From: Torreya grandis
Taxonomy: Eukaryota; Streptophyta; Pinopsida; Cupressales; Taxaceae
Assembly (NCBI GenBank): GCA_037957365.1
Contig: JARHVA010002684.1
Coordinates: forward strand, 806,001-870,000
Direction of reading: 5' to 3'
Length of the DNA: 64,000 nt
Positions 39,840 through 51,680 of this stretch are shown here, one piece after another (the first letter of the stretch is position 1; every line of letters starts with the position of its first letter). The position numbers and the translations under genes are program-made. The notes below the pieces were generated by a model, which did not search any database, was not told the origin of the DNA, and saw only the letters and a program-made list of their open reading frames with translations.

Positions 39840-40062
39840 AACAAAAAAGATTAGGTAACCATTCAAGCATAACAAAAAAAATTAAAAGAACAAAGCCTAC
39901 CTCAATCAAAACTCCACTTGATACTTCCAAAAACCTTTCCTTCCAAGTACCCAAGCTTTCACCATACAAAAATTCATAAAACCCAAAAGACCCCAAAATA
40001 AGACAACTAAAAATAAAGAATATTAGGAGGGTGACACATGGCCATCCCCCTCCAAAGAATAG
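39840..40062 (-). repeat. Lone fragment of the 644-bp repeat family
   Basis: This matches the part of the array unit from ATTCAAGCATAA through CTTTCCTTCCAAG to GGAGGGTGACACATGG and CCATCCCCCTCC. It is a single dispersed copy about 5 kb from the array. On the minus strand the conserved core appears again (GGGWPCVTLLIFFIFSCL, GTWKERFLEVSSG) inside a 128-codon open frame at 39784-40170, so the frame survives in a third, independent context. No flanking target duplication was identified. Confidence 0.75.
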
Positions 40063-41016
40063 GACCATCCTCTTAAATTTTCTTACAACTTTCATGAATG
40101 CACTTACACACCCACATGGATGTTTCTTGCACAAAACATACAAAATGCAACTTGCTTGTACTAAGTACATGTTTGCTTGTGAAGATGAAGATATAGGTCA
40201 TAAATAAAGTCCTTTTTATGACTAAAAGGTGGTCAAAATGCCTTAAAAACCCCACCTACCTATTGGATATAAGTATGGGCTTAAAAATGACAAGAGAAGT
40301 TTTTATTGTCAAAATCTCAAGCTAAAAAGTGGTTGAAATGACAAATTCGAGTTTGCACTAATGAGTTGAGTTTTGAGGATCAACCCAACCCTTGAAAAGG
40401 TTAGTTGAACTAATTGAGATTTAACATAGGATTATGGTGTTGAAATTAGAAAAAAGGTTTAAATCATACACCAAGATTTAAATTAATAAGGAGAAGAATT
40501 TAAAAGACATAAATAATACAATTAAGAATATCAAAAGAAAGGAGGGCATAAAATTAAAGGTTTAAGGTAATTTTGAATGTGCATATGATTCCTCAAGGCA
40601 TGCCTGAGTCCCTCATAATTCTACCTTTTGCCCTTTGCATCTGCACACTCAATGCAAATATCAAATTCATCTATAAGAAAATAATGTATATCTAAACTAA
40701 TATGAATTAGTATAACTGGCCCTATAAAACTTTGCAATATAATCATATATCTTGGTTAGTTCCACATAATCAACTATAAATTTTTAAAATAAAATATCAT
40801 GCTATTTAGTATCAACATCTTGATAACCAGGCATATTCACTCATAATAACCATGCATATAATAAAATCTACCAAACTAATAATCAATATCCATGATGTTA
40901 ACAAAATATAAAGTGTGGCCACACTATGCCTCCAGATAGTCTAACATATATCCATCGAGTCCACAAAATATGTAGAAAAATATATAATAGGATGATGATA
41001 TCAAAATGGGGTATCA
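40063..41016. other. Unassigned spacer
   Basis: AT-rich, with no satellite monomers, recognised element or convincing reading frame. Satellite resumes abruptly at about 41017 after GGGGTATCACACATAATG. Confidence 0.6.
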
Positions 41017-42360
41017 CACATAATGTATTGCAACTTTAAAATTTGAATGATATGTATAATATAAAAACTTGAGCAGATTTAAATATTTTTAAGATCCAAA
41101 GATTCAAACTTTATTCACATTTTTTATAATGCATCGTAACTTTAAAGTTTTAATGATATGTAATAATAAAGCTTGATTAATTTTGAATATGTTTAAGATC
41201 TAAAGATTTGAACTTTATACACGTTTCATATGATGCATCACAATGTTTAAATTTGATTGATATGTAATATTAAAGCTTAAGTAGTTTTGAAGGTGTTTAA
41301 GATCAAAAGATTTGAATTTAATGCATGTTTCCTATGATGCACAGAAAATTTGAAGTTTGAATTATATGTAATACTAAAACTTAAGAGGTTTTGAACGTGC
41401 TTAATATAAAAATATTCATTTTTTTTTCAAATTTCTCATGATGCATCACAACTTTTAAATTTGAATGATATGTAATATGAAAGCTTAAATAGTTTTGAAA
41501 GTGTTTAATATATAAATATTTAAACTTTATGCGTGTTTCTCATGATGCCTCACAACTTTTCTCATATTTAATCATAACTTTAGAATTTAAATGATATGTG
41601 ATACTGAAGTTTAAGTGGTTTTGAACTTTTTTAAGATCCAAATATTTAAAATTTATGTATGTTTTTCATGATGCATCACAACTTTAAAATTTAAATAATA
41701 TGTAATATTGAAGCTTAAGTGGTTTTGAACATGTTTAAGATCCAAAGATTTGAACTTTATGCACATTTCTCATATTGCATCATAACTTTAAAATTTAAAT
41801 GATATGTGATACCAAAATTTAATTAATTTTGAACTTTTTTAAGATCCAAAAATTTGAACTTTATACATGTTTTTCATGATATCGCAACTTTCAAATTTGA
41901 ATGATATGTAATATTGAAGCTTAAATGGTTTTGAATGTGTTTAAAATCTAAAGAATTAAATTTTATGTGTGTTTCTCATGATGCATTGTAATTTTGAAAT
42001 TTTAAGGACATGTAATATCAAAATTAAGTGGTTTTGAATGTATTTAAAATTTAAATATTACAACATTATGCATGTTTCTCATGATGCATCATAGCATTAA
42101 AATTTGATTAATGTGTAATACTGAAGCTTAAGTAGTTTTAAATGTGTTTAAGATTCAAAGATTAAAACATTATGCATGTTTTTTATGATGCATCGTAACA
42201 TTAAAATTTGAATTATATGTAATAATGAAGCTTAAGCAGTTTTAAATGTGTTTAAGATCCAAAAATTTGAACTTTATGAGCATTTTTGATGATGCATCAC
42301 AACTTTAAAATTTGAATGATATGTAATACCAAATCTTAAATAATTTTGAATCTTTTTAAT
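41017..42360 (-). repeat. Outlying block of the 104-bp satellite
   Basis: About 13 B-type monomers, several with clean TTTCTCATGATGCATCACAA cores, with a partial deletion near 41545-41580. Both edges are sharp. Confidence 0.9.
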
Positions 42361-44199
42361 ATATCTTTTGAGGGATAGAGCTATGGGATGTTAACTACAC
42401 CTGACCTTACAAATACCATATTAGATGTGGTGCATGATATAGAGTAGGCTACCTATTTTATAAGTATTTATGATTAATAAATACATATGGAGTAGAGGGC
42501 ACCTTATTTTATAGAGTAATCTAGTAGGAGATTGGGATCATCAAGTAAGATAACATGGATGATAGCATCACAATGATCTACATGATAATATTTAGAGCAT
42601 TTAACCCTATCTTCCATGGAGTAAATTGTATAGAGATTTAATGATATTACCTTCTCAAAGTCCTCTACGAGAGGATTAGAACAAGAGATGATGAGATTTT
42701 GGCATATGTATTTTTGACGTATGATGTACATGAGACATATACATTATATATATATATATATATATATATATGGATTTATTTTTGGGCTTATTATTTTATT
42801 GTCTCATGTATGTTATTTATGATGTGATGGATGATTTATGTGATGTATATATGGATATGTGTATGATGTTGGATTGTCTCTCCTACTATTTTATTTTGAT
42901 GCATACTTAGTCATTTATGGAGTTAATTATGGATGTTAAATTAGATAGTTAGTATGTATTTATTTAATTGATGTTATGGATAATGTATGTTGATAGATAA
43001 TGTAATGATGTGGATGCAATATGAGTTGTGTAGTATTTCATGGAGTTCCAACATGTTTTCAACAACTTTATTTTTATTTTATGTATGACAATATGCATCA
43101 CTAGTATATAATACCATGAAAACATATCATAATAATGAGTAAGTATTGACACAAACATAGGTGCATGGCATAATTCACCATGATAACATTGTATAAATTC
43201 ATATAATGTATTGACTTAAAGCAACAAGTAAGAAAATTAAAATAGTACAAAAACACATAAATTACACAGATAAAAAATAATCAAATAAACACACAAAAGT
43301 AAGAAAATAAATAAAAGTAAGCAAGTAAATTTTTTTATGTTTTTGTCTTTTGCTAAGTTAAAACCCCTTTGTGTTTTAAAGGTGTTGATAATAATAAATA
43401 TAACATTCTTTTAAGCCCAAGTAAATAGATATTCTAAAGGGTAGATGTGGGAATGATAGGCCCTGAGAAGGCTATGATGATTTGCTTATGGTATGATAAA
43501 GGATTCTAACTAAACCAAGGACAAATCATTTTTGGTTTTTTTCTTTTAAAAAAAAATATTTTGATTTTTTTTTCATGTTTTTGGATTTTAGCAGATTTTT
43601 GGGCTAACAACTTGACTAGTATATAAGGAAAAGTGGTTCTAGAATTAGGAATGTGGATTATAGGAGAAAATTATGGATGGGAAGAATGTATGTCCAAGTA
43701 TTTAAAAAAGTGTAATTCATGCGCTAAACCTTCACAAAACCATATTAGTAGGTGATAATGTGACCATGTGTGTATAAATGTGGATACAGGTATACCAATT
43801 TTCTTTGAAACATGGGTCAAAATTTCATTCATATTCATCAAGGATAAATACAGATGGGATGTAGAATGATTTGATAAGGCTAGGATGACCTTGGTGATAT
43901 GAGGATTGTAAAAATGGATAAATAAAGGATGGGATGGTATGAATGGAGAATTCCCCCAAGTAGAATGGATATTTATAGATAATATATACTACACATGACA
44001 CTAGAAAACTAGTTTTCACCATGGTACCTGCCAAAAGCACCACAAGAATGGTTTCTAATTTTTTATGATTATTTATCTGTTTCTCTTTTTTACATATATA
44101 CATGACAAAAACACTAAAGACATTTAAGCATGAAAGCACTTGAGATGCATGATGTTCATATCTTCTTCAAGTTATTCACCCTCTTTAGTTGCTAATTTA
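42361..44199. other. Unassigned sequence 3' of the gypsy integrase relic
   Basis: Without a recognisable gene. Given the minus-strand integrase at 44.2-45.4 kb, a 3' LTR of that element would be expected here, but no second copy or clear LTR edge was found. Short open frames present are low-complexity and unsupported. Confidence 0.4.
42744..42771. repeat. (TA)n microsatellite
   Basis: An uninterrupted TA run of about 14 units. Confidence 0.95.
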
Positions 44200-45430
44200 T
44201 AAGCACATAGTATGTATTTAGATATGAAAATTTATGGACCCAACTAGTAAGGTTCAAATTTGACTTTTTCTCATGATTAAGATTTGTATCCCTTTGATTC
44301 TCCTTTAGAACAAGATTTTTTATTGTAAATTCCCTAGATTTTATTTTATTATTATAGTTGTAGCGAAGCTAATTTTGATATGCATGTAGGTGATCAAGTG
44401 CATGGACTATTTTCTCATCTAGAAAGTCTAGCTCAAACAACCTTAAAACTCTGGGTTCCTCATCACTGATTAAATAATGTAAGGAAATATGAAATGAGGG
44501 AAAATCAATCTCAATTGGTAAAATAGATTTGGTGCCATAAAAAAGGGAGTAATGGGTTTCCCTTGTGGGTCCATCTATACTAGTATGATAAGCCTGTAAG
44601 TCAAGATAAAGTTATAAATTCCAATCACGACCAACATCATTGACAAATCATTCGAGAATTTTATGGATGTTTTTGTAAGATTCATTTACCTGGAAATTGC
44701 ATTATGGATAATATGGGTTGGACCATTAATGTTTGATATGAAATTATTAGCAAAGGGATTTTACATATTTATTCTTGAAGGATTTACCATTATCAAAAAT
44801 TGTAGTGGAAGGGATGTTGTAATGAGAAATGATATGATTTAGGATGAACTTATATATTTTTTCCTAGTTACATAAGTAGTGGGAAGACCTCCACCCATTT
44901 GGTGAAGTATTCGGTGATGATTATGATGTGTTTATGGAAATCAAAGTAATTTGGATTAATTTTACCAATGATAACAAGCCACCATGTGGAAAAGGGCCAT
45001 AGAGTGTAAATAGGTCGTAAATCTTGTGACACAGCATGAATAATATCCACAAGTTTTTGATATAGTGGTAAGAGTTGGTTTCCATTATAGGCCAATAATA
45101 TCTAATTTGTATATTTTTTAAGGCAAGGACTATGCATCTAGTGTGCACATCATAAATTACATCATGAACCTCCTTGATAGCTAAGGTAGCCTCATTTGAA
45201 TTTAAATGCCACAATAAAGTCCCATCATAGCCTATATAATATAAGGTGTTACTCAGGAGTGTGAAATGAGAAGTGTGTTGGATAAATGATTTCTTATAAT
45301 TATGGGATAAGTTGGGATGTATGATGTTGTCATGTAGGTAGGTATATATGTTTTGGTACCAAGGGGAATTGGGACCAAAAAAAGCATAAATTAATTTAGA
45401 ATAAGGGATATTATATGCTACAATCATTAA
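44200..45430 (-). pseudogene. Ty3/gypsy integrase relic
   Basis: Conceptual translation of the minus strand follows the order of a plant Ty3/gypsy integrase. First comes an N-terminal region (SPWYQNIYTYLHDN) and a zinc-binding region (DGTLLWHLNSNEA, then EVHDV and DVHTR supplying the His pair, then YYWPIM). Its Cys pair is at least partly lost (NLWILFMLC). Next is the catalytic core entry WPFSTWW...IGKINPN and EYFTKWVEVFP. Then comes a C-terminal part with TRETHYSLFYGTKSILPIEI, LRLFELDFLDE, LRYNYNNKIK and REFTIKNLVLKEN. These pieces lie in more than one frame with stops, so the gene is dead. The best fit is a gypsy element on the minus strand. Nothing upstream in the same orientation supplies RT until 60 kb, so the element is incomplete or split. 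Confidence 0.85.
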
Positions 45431-45701
45431 CTATTCAACCAGGGAGTGATTTTACTTGGTGTCTAGATGCATGTCAAAAGGGGAATTGATTATGGACATA
45501 ACATATAATACTTTATTATTTGTACATGGGACTTACTTAAATTGAATATGCTAGAAGGATTATTTCAAATTGTCAACCATCCATTTGTAAGTAACAAACA
45601 TAACATAGTTGGGTTGATATTCATCATTAATTTGTTTTATAATAATCTATGAGCCGTTAATAGTGTAGGTTTTTATTCCATTTAATATTTTTTCCTACCC
45701 A
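45431..45701 (-). pseudogene. Possible upstream part of the same gypsy pol
   Basis: The minus strand has short scraps such as YKWMVDN and VMSIINSPFDMHLDTK leading in frame patches toward the integrase start. They could be the RNase H-integrase linker, but similarity is weak and stops are frequent. The segment ends where a TGTTGATTAG sequence, a possible copia LTR start, begins. Confidence 0.3.
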
Positions 45702-45944
45702 TGTTGATTAGATTGCTTAGGTGTTAATTTATGTCATTGGGGAAGATAACCCCACATTCATGAGGATGTGTGATCACGTACCTTTCATAAATTTATTTTG
45801 GATAATGAATCTTTTTTTATTTCTCATATTTGATATCACTTATAAAATAGGTATCTCTTATACATAATTTCTTTTTCCATATTACAGAGATTTGTGTTTC
45901 ATGATTACTTAGACCTTGATCCTCAATTTTGGCCTAATCTAACA
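45702..45944 (+). mobile_element. Candidate 5' LTR of a copia element
   Basis: Starts TGTTGATTAG and ends AATCTAACA immediately before a copia-type primer-binding site, giving about 243 bp with TG...CA ends. It sits directly against gypsy-derived sequence. The right edge is supported by the PBS; the left edge rests only on the TG and on the loss of gypsy similarity. No matching 3' LTR was found. Confidence 0.45.
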
Positions 45945-46239
45945 TGGTATCAAAGCATGGTTTCTAGTAGATGAATGTCAAAATTCATGTTATGAAATAT
46001 TGGGTTTCATCTTGCATGCCATAAATCTTTTTTTATTTCTCATATTTGATATCACTTATAAAATAGGTATCTCTTATACATAATTTCTTTTTCCATATTA
46101 CAGAGATTTGTGTTTCATGATTACTTAGACCTTGATCCTCAATTTTGGCCTAATCTAACATGGTATCAAAGCATGGTTTCTAGTAGATAAATGTCAAAAT
46201 TCATGTTATGAAATATTGGGTTTCATCTTGCATGCCATA
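45808..46239 (+). repeat. 216-bp tandem duplication covering LTR end and PBS
   Basis: Two adjacent copies (about 45808-46023 and 46024-46239) are nearly identical; one visible difference is GATGAATG versus GATAAATG. Each contains the last ~137 bp of the LTR candidate, the PBS and the first ~80 bp of leader. Confidence 0.95.
45945..45956 (+). other. Copia primer-binding site
   Basis: TGGTATCAAAGC followed by ATGG. It differs by one base from TGGTATCAGAGC, the usual plant copia PBS complementary to initiator tRNA-Met. It directly follows a CA-ended sequence. A second copy lies at 46161-46172 within the 216-bp duplication. Confidence 0.85.
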
Positions 46240-47052
46240 AATATTTTATTCATTGACCTAACATGTTGAAGATTCACCATTTTTTGAGATTTTACTCCTC
46301 CTAGGATCATCTATTGATCTAGATTCAAAAAAGAAAAGGGAATGTTGTATCTTTCTAGTCATTTATCATATAGTAGGTTCCATACAAATTATTTTATGTC
46401 ATTAGATTTAGATGGTGTCAAAAACTTAGGATCAGTTGTAAACATGACATAGTTTCATACAAATTTATTTCAACCATTTTTAGAGGTTTTGAAGGCATTT
46501 TCCTTGATTTTGTACAAATATGTACCGTCTGGGTCTTCAAGGAAAAATCCTTTTATGGGTTTTTTGATAAATTTGGTGGATATTTTGAATATTTTCTAGA
46601 GCTATACAAGATCTATAGATTTTGTACTTGGTAAAATTTCCATACTTGCTTTATATCCCTTTGGTGAAAAGATCAGTGGCTCAAGTAGACATTGAACCTA
46701 AGGGCTACTCAAAATTAAGCCTTAACCCATAGTCATATACCAGTTTATCCCTTGGTCAAAACCAACCTAAAAGGGATTAAATTTTTTATGAAATTTTGAG
46801 CCAAAAATTATACACACCCAAAATTTATGCAAAGTGGAGATCTCATTTGCAAATAAGAACTTCAAACTTTCATAACTTCTAGCTGATAGCTCCTTTTTAG
46901 CATAGTTTTTTATTAAAGTGAGTTTATTTGAGATTTATGTACTAGTTTTATTCTCAATATTTTGAAAATTGAACCTCTATATACTCTTTTTGGGTTGAAT
47001 ATACATTTTTTTCAAGTACTAACTAGTTAATCACATACTTCCTTTCTATACA
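46240..47052 (+). other. Untranslated leader of the copia element
   Basis: Lies between the PBS duplication and the gag start. It is AT-rich and without a significant open frame, as expected of a long copia 5' leader. Confidence 0.5.
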
Positions 47053-47880
47053 ATGGATAAGAATCAAGTTCTACTTCTTACACCATTCAACTATCATAAG
47101 TGGAAAGTTAAAATGCAAATCCTCTTAAGGAGGAAAGGATTACACCATATCAATATGGGTATAAGAAATAACTAACACTTAATGTAGATAATTCAAAGTG
47201 TTTTAATAGAAATGATGAAGCCTATGGCCTATTATGTATGTTTATGTCTTCCAACTTGCTCTTTCACATTAAATCTATAACCACTCTTAATGGTGTTTAG
47301 ACCATACTAGAAAAAATATTTGAGAAGTAGGCCATAATGAGGGGTCATGATTTGGGTATCTAACTCATCAACTCGAGTCCAAGAAACTTTGACACAATAC
47401 ATGAATTCTTCACCAATTCAAATCACCCAGGTTGTAGTTGAAACTATGCAACATTGACAAGGATGATCAATCGATTCTTTCCATCCTTGAAAATTTGGGT
47501 TCAAACTATTTTGTATCATTTTATACCTTCCATGCCACCAAGCATGCCCTTAGAGATATGTAAACCATGAAATCCTTGGATTATTTTTCTTCTAACTTGA
47601 CTTCGGAGCAAGGAAAACTTATTCAACTGGGTAGACTGAAGTCATCCAAATCACATACCTTAATTGTGAGTCATGACAAAAAGAAGGCTTCTCGTAATAA
47701 AGAGAAGAAATAGAATAAGGACCCAAACCAAAGAAAAGGTCAAAAATATGATGCTAAGTTAAAAACATCAACTAATTCATCCTCTTTAGTTATGAAACCC
47801 AAGGAGTGGCTCAAATGTGCCAACTATAAGAAAACTGGGCATGATGAAACTATTGACCAATTTTGACCCCCCAAAGTCAA
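47053..47880 (+). pseudogene. Ty1/copia gag relic
   Basis: Begins MDKNQVLLLTPFNYHKWKVK, followed by MQILLRRKGLHHINMG, the usual opening of a plant copia Gag (UBN2-type). It meets a stop at 47173 after 40 codons. Downstream, Gag-like pieces reappear in other frames (NDEAYGL, FHIKSITTLNGV, MRGHDLGI, SPRNFDTIHEFF). The end carries a damaged zinc knuckle near 47815-47850 reading CANYKKTGHDE, where the second Cys is Tyr. The start was chosen because the ATG opens the conserved N-terminus. Gag normally packages the element's RNA into particles, but this copy cannot be functional. Copia pol does not follow; unrelated sequence begins at about 47880. Confidence 0.85.
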
Positions 47881-49599
47881 AATGTCAACCCTTATAGGCA
47901 AAAAAATTCCTGTCATGTATTTTTAGAGTTTTTAATAGATTTTTCATCATTTAAGAGGTCTTAAAATAGCATTTTCAAAACCTTATTAACACTTTAAAGG
48001 TAAATTTGGATAAATTACGGTAATGTTATTACTTTATCTTGTAGTGGTCTAGTCATGTCATGGAGTGATGAGACTTAGTAAAAATGTGTCATAGTTCATT
48101 AGGTGTATATCAAAAGTCATTTCATTCCTTCATCACCTTTCATAAACATTTCATGTTGATTTGGAAAGTTTAAGGTTCTTTTGTGGACTTTAAGGTAATG
48201 TTTTATGAAGAAAAAGATGATTTTTACTATTTTCCATGTATGAAAAATATCCTCAAGAGAATAATCATTAAAATAAATCTTTATAAGGTCCATTTAGAAG
48301 TTATATAACTTCCGTTTATATCATCAAGTCATAAAAAGGTCAAAATCTTGATTTTCAATGCCTAAAAGGGAGTCTAATGCACTTGTACAGACTTCAAGAA
48401 CTCATATTTAGAAGAAAATGTTGAATGTGTCAATTATGATTATACAGGTCTAAATCATGTTTGGGATCATGTTTTAAGTCTCACAAATGTAGAAAATGAT
48501 TCCTTCTCTCCATCACTACCTTCACAAGCTCAAAAAGACAAAATTCATGTACATGGTACAACTAGGAGAGAGAAATTTGGAGCTTGTTATTTTGGTAAAT
48601 GTTATGGTTCCTAATGAGATTAAATTTATTTTAATTGGTTTTCATATTCATTTCCCCTCCTTTATGAACAATTTTTAAGAGTAATAAGAGGTCACTGTGT
48701 CTTTTTCATCTAAGCAAGGTCTGATTTTGATCTTGTTTCTTCATTTTAGATTTATATGAAGGAGAATGAATTTTGTGGGATGTTTTAAAATATTAATAAA
48801 GTCATTTAAATTTTGGTTTAGTGAAGTAACTCAACCTTTTCATGTGTCTTCGACAAAAGGAAAATTTTCTCAGGTGTATGGAGCTTCAGTTATTCCCGCC
48901 CGGTACAAGTGTTTTGATTTATTTAAATTTTAGTCACTCTCAAAAAATTTCAAGTGATTAATCGTTCATGTCAAATACCCTTACTCTCCTATGATTAATA
49001 TTACCTCTCATTGAGAGATAACTCCTTGTAAATTATCTTTTCAAGAGATGCTATATCTTACTCTTTAAAAGCAAACTTTGTGCATAAATAGTTTTATACA
49101 TGCATGACTGCCAAGTTTGGCCTAATTAGTAATGAAAATTAATGATATATCATATGAAAATAACATTGCGTAGGTTTGATTTCAATTTTATGAGTATGAA
49201 CTTAAAATTTACTCTTGAATAAAGACTTGAATAGACTTGTCCACCCATAGATCTGTAGACCTGTAGGTGGATGTTCATTAGTCCTGAGCTCCATGTTGAG
49301 TATTTTTAGAAATTTAAGAAGACCCAATGTTACCTAATAAACACTCATTTAACACTAACTTATTCCATTGTATCATCAATAAGTATGGATGAGTGAAGAG
49401 ACTACATTTTCATGCACAAGCCCTGCACCTGAGCTAACTTGCTACATTCCTGCATATACAAAGGATGAGATTTGAGAATTGTATGGTGTTAGTAAGAAGT
49501 ATATAATCTATTACGGTAGGATGATATAGAATTGAATAGAGTGGATAAAAATTCAAAATGACTAAGACTCAAGTAAGATGTTATAATAGTCCACTCAAG
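47881..49599. other. Unassigned non-coding stretch
   Basis: It lies between the copia gag and gypsy gag relics. No domain was recognised in any frame. It could be LTR or untranslated sequence of either element (note the GC-rich CCCGCCCGGTAC at about 48894-48905), but no terminal repeat pair was found. Confidence 0.4.
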
Positions 49600-50170
49600 C
49601 AAAAACGCTGTGGAATGATATCTACATCTAGCATCCACTTACATAGTTCTTGAAAGTCATCCTAGGCCATAGTTTGGAGTTCAACTTCACTTTGCTCAGA
49701 AATATGCTACTTTACATCCTTGTCTTTGAGGTATTGTATCTCACCTTGGATTTCTCATATAAGTTCCATCATATCCTAAAGGACATCCTTTTGTTGTTGA
49801 GCATTAGGGTACTTTCTAGCTCGTGGTTCTTCCCATTGTACCTTCTCTAATAAATTGGTTATCGATAGAGTTTGTCCCCCATTGTGGGTGGTAATGTTTC
49901 GTTGTTGAATAATGGGGATGGTTGGGCATGCACATCATTGCATTTTATCAATTTTAATCATACCAGTGCCCTTTTCATTTTGTTCTTTGGTAATAACTAC
50001 ATATAGATTAGGACACCCTTCCAACCAATGGTCCTTTTTACAAAATGCACACATCATGTACTGTGGGCAATCTCTTTGATAGTGGTTTGGTGACCCACAT
50101 TTATAGAAAGTCCTGGGTGGAAACTGACCATTGCCTCATCCTTGTCTTCTCCCTCACCCACGATAGATTT
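49600..50170 (-). pseudogene. Ty3/gypsy gag zinc-knuckle relic
   Basis: The minus strand encodes two CCHC-like knuckles in tandem near 50000-50110: FYKCGSPNHYQRDC then CAFCKKDHWLEGC. The first has Phe in place of the first Cys, and the second has one residue too few between the second Cys and His, so both are degenerate. Tandem knuckles of this kind close the nucleocapsid part of gypsy Gag. Downstream in the same direction come PRARKYPNAQQQKDVL and EIQGEIQYLKDKD, hydrophilic and interrupted by stops. Orientation matches the integrase relic at 44.2-45.4 kb. The gag-to-integrase order is also right for one minus-strand element interrupted by the copia insertion, though protease, RT and RNase H are missing between them. 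Confidence 0.75.
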
Positions 50171-50279
50171 TTATAAAAATGAAGACTTTTTCCATGTCAA
50201 GGAGGATGATATCACTCAAGTCATCACCTGTTTTCCTTTTTTTTCTCTTCCATTTTTTTCTATGTATCTTTTCCATTTC

Positions 50280-51680
50280 AAACTTTCATGTGGTTTGTAA
50301 TCCTAATTTCATTATCATAGTTTTAAGTGTCAAATTATTTCAAGGTCTCAATGAGGTTTTTTAAGAGGATAAGATATGACATGTCTTATACAAATCAACC
50401 TACACAGTATTTTTTAGGAACAATTTTGCAGGGTAAAATCATGCTCTTTTCTATCCAAAAATTGTTTGATCATAGTCAAATGTTAGGGGAATACAATGAT
50501 GAAGGTGGTTATAGAAATTATTCATTACATGAAAATATGGCAGTCATGAAAACTATTCAGTGTGAAGATTTTTGTGTATTTATAGGTACCAAATCAGCTT
50601 GTACAACACTTTTCAAACACTATTTCATATAAATAAAGTCCAATCACATTTAATTCTCATATAATGATATGTAAATGTGAAAAAAATGTATAAGTTAAAA
50701 AATACATAAAAAATTATCTTCCACATGTGAAATGTGCAGGGTTAAAAAATAGCTTCTGAGCTAATTTGTACTTTGTCAAATTTTTAAGTTGTTTCTAGTT
50801 TTCAGATTTGGTCAATGTGCACGTTTCAAGCTCATTTTCACAGTGGTAAAAGATGTCAAATCTTATTCAAGTTTATCATGGTGGTATCTAAATGTCATTA
50901 TAGTACAATGAAAAATATAGTGTAAACATATTAGATATGTGTAAAATGCATAGATATCAAAATCAACTTCTACGATGTTTTTTACTTAGCCATTTTCTAC
51001 ATCTACTAGTTAAATATACTTAGTAAATTTAAATCCCACTTGTGTAAAAGCAAATGAAAGCCAAATTCCATGAAATTTTGTATGATTATACACTAATTTC
51101 ATGATGAGTTAATGCACTTGGTTCACAGTTGTTGAGTTTCCGGTGAAAAGTTATGGTTGCACGAAGTGACCCTTCTAAGAACATTTATCACACAACCAGC
51201 TTTTTATTAGAATATACTCAGAGAGTAAGTTGTAGGGTTAATTTCATCATTTAAAAAAAATAAAAATATCATTTTGAGTATATTTTCAAGATCTTTCTAG
51301 AAATATAATATATAATGAGTTTTGCTCATATCTTGCTCTATAATTTTTTATTTTTTTCATGTTTTAAAGGTGTTGATGCAACTATGTGTGACTGCATGTT
51401 AAATTTTTAGCCATATCTTATTTTTTATTCCATTTGTTTCTTTATAAAGATGATTTCTCCCTATTTTTAACCATATTTATTTTAAATTGGAGAAATGTAT
51501 ATTTACAATTAGTTAATGTCATAACTAAAATGGTTGTTATTGGTCCTCAAAAAGCCTTTCTAAGGTATGTTGTGGGCAAAGCTTCAAGTTGTAGATTTAA
51601 TGGAGTTATAAATATTTTTAATAGTGTTTTTTAAGTCATTACTAATCAATTAAAGTTGAATAAGGTAATAAAAATCAACC
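50280..51680 (+). repeat. Dispersed repeat family, copy A (most complete)
   Basis: Non-coding repeat of about 1.4 kb found four times in the window. Landmarks in order: AGTGTCAAATTATTTCAAGG, ATCATGCTCTTTTCT, ATAGTCAAATGTTAGGGGAA, GAAAACTATTCAGTGTG, AAAGTTATGGTTGCACGAAG, GCTCATATCTTGCTCTATAA, and GTTGAATAAGGTAATAAAAA near the 3' end. The left edge is inferred from similarity to copy D. At its right edge it passes into A-type satellite within about 25 bp of ATCAACCTCAAAC. No reading frame is shared by the copies, so it is probably an LTR or other non-coding part of an unidentified element. Confidence 0.8.

Noticed and set aside
42504..44139. Several short minus-strand open frames downstream of the integrase relic
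   Set aside because: AT-rich composition with no domain similarity; expected by chance in such DNA.
45945..45960. TGGTATCAAAGCATGG as part of a tRNA gene
   Set aside because: Only the primer-binding complement is present; there is no cloverleaf around it.
48496..48678. 60-codon plus-strand open frame
   Set aside because: No family similarity, isolated, and in non-coding, probably LTR-derived sequence.
50179..50632. Two plus-strand open frames overlapping dispersed repeat copy A
   Set aside because: The other copies of the repeat do not keep these frames, so they are chance openings.
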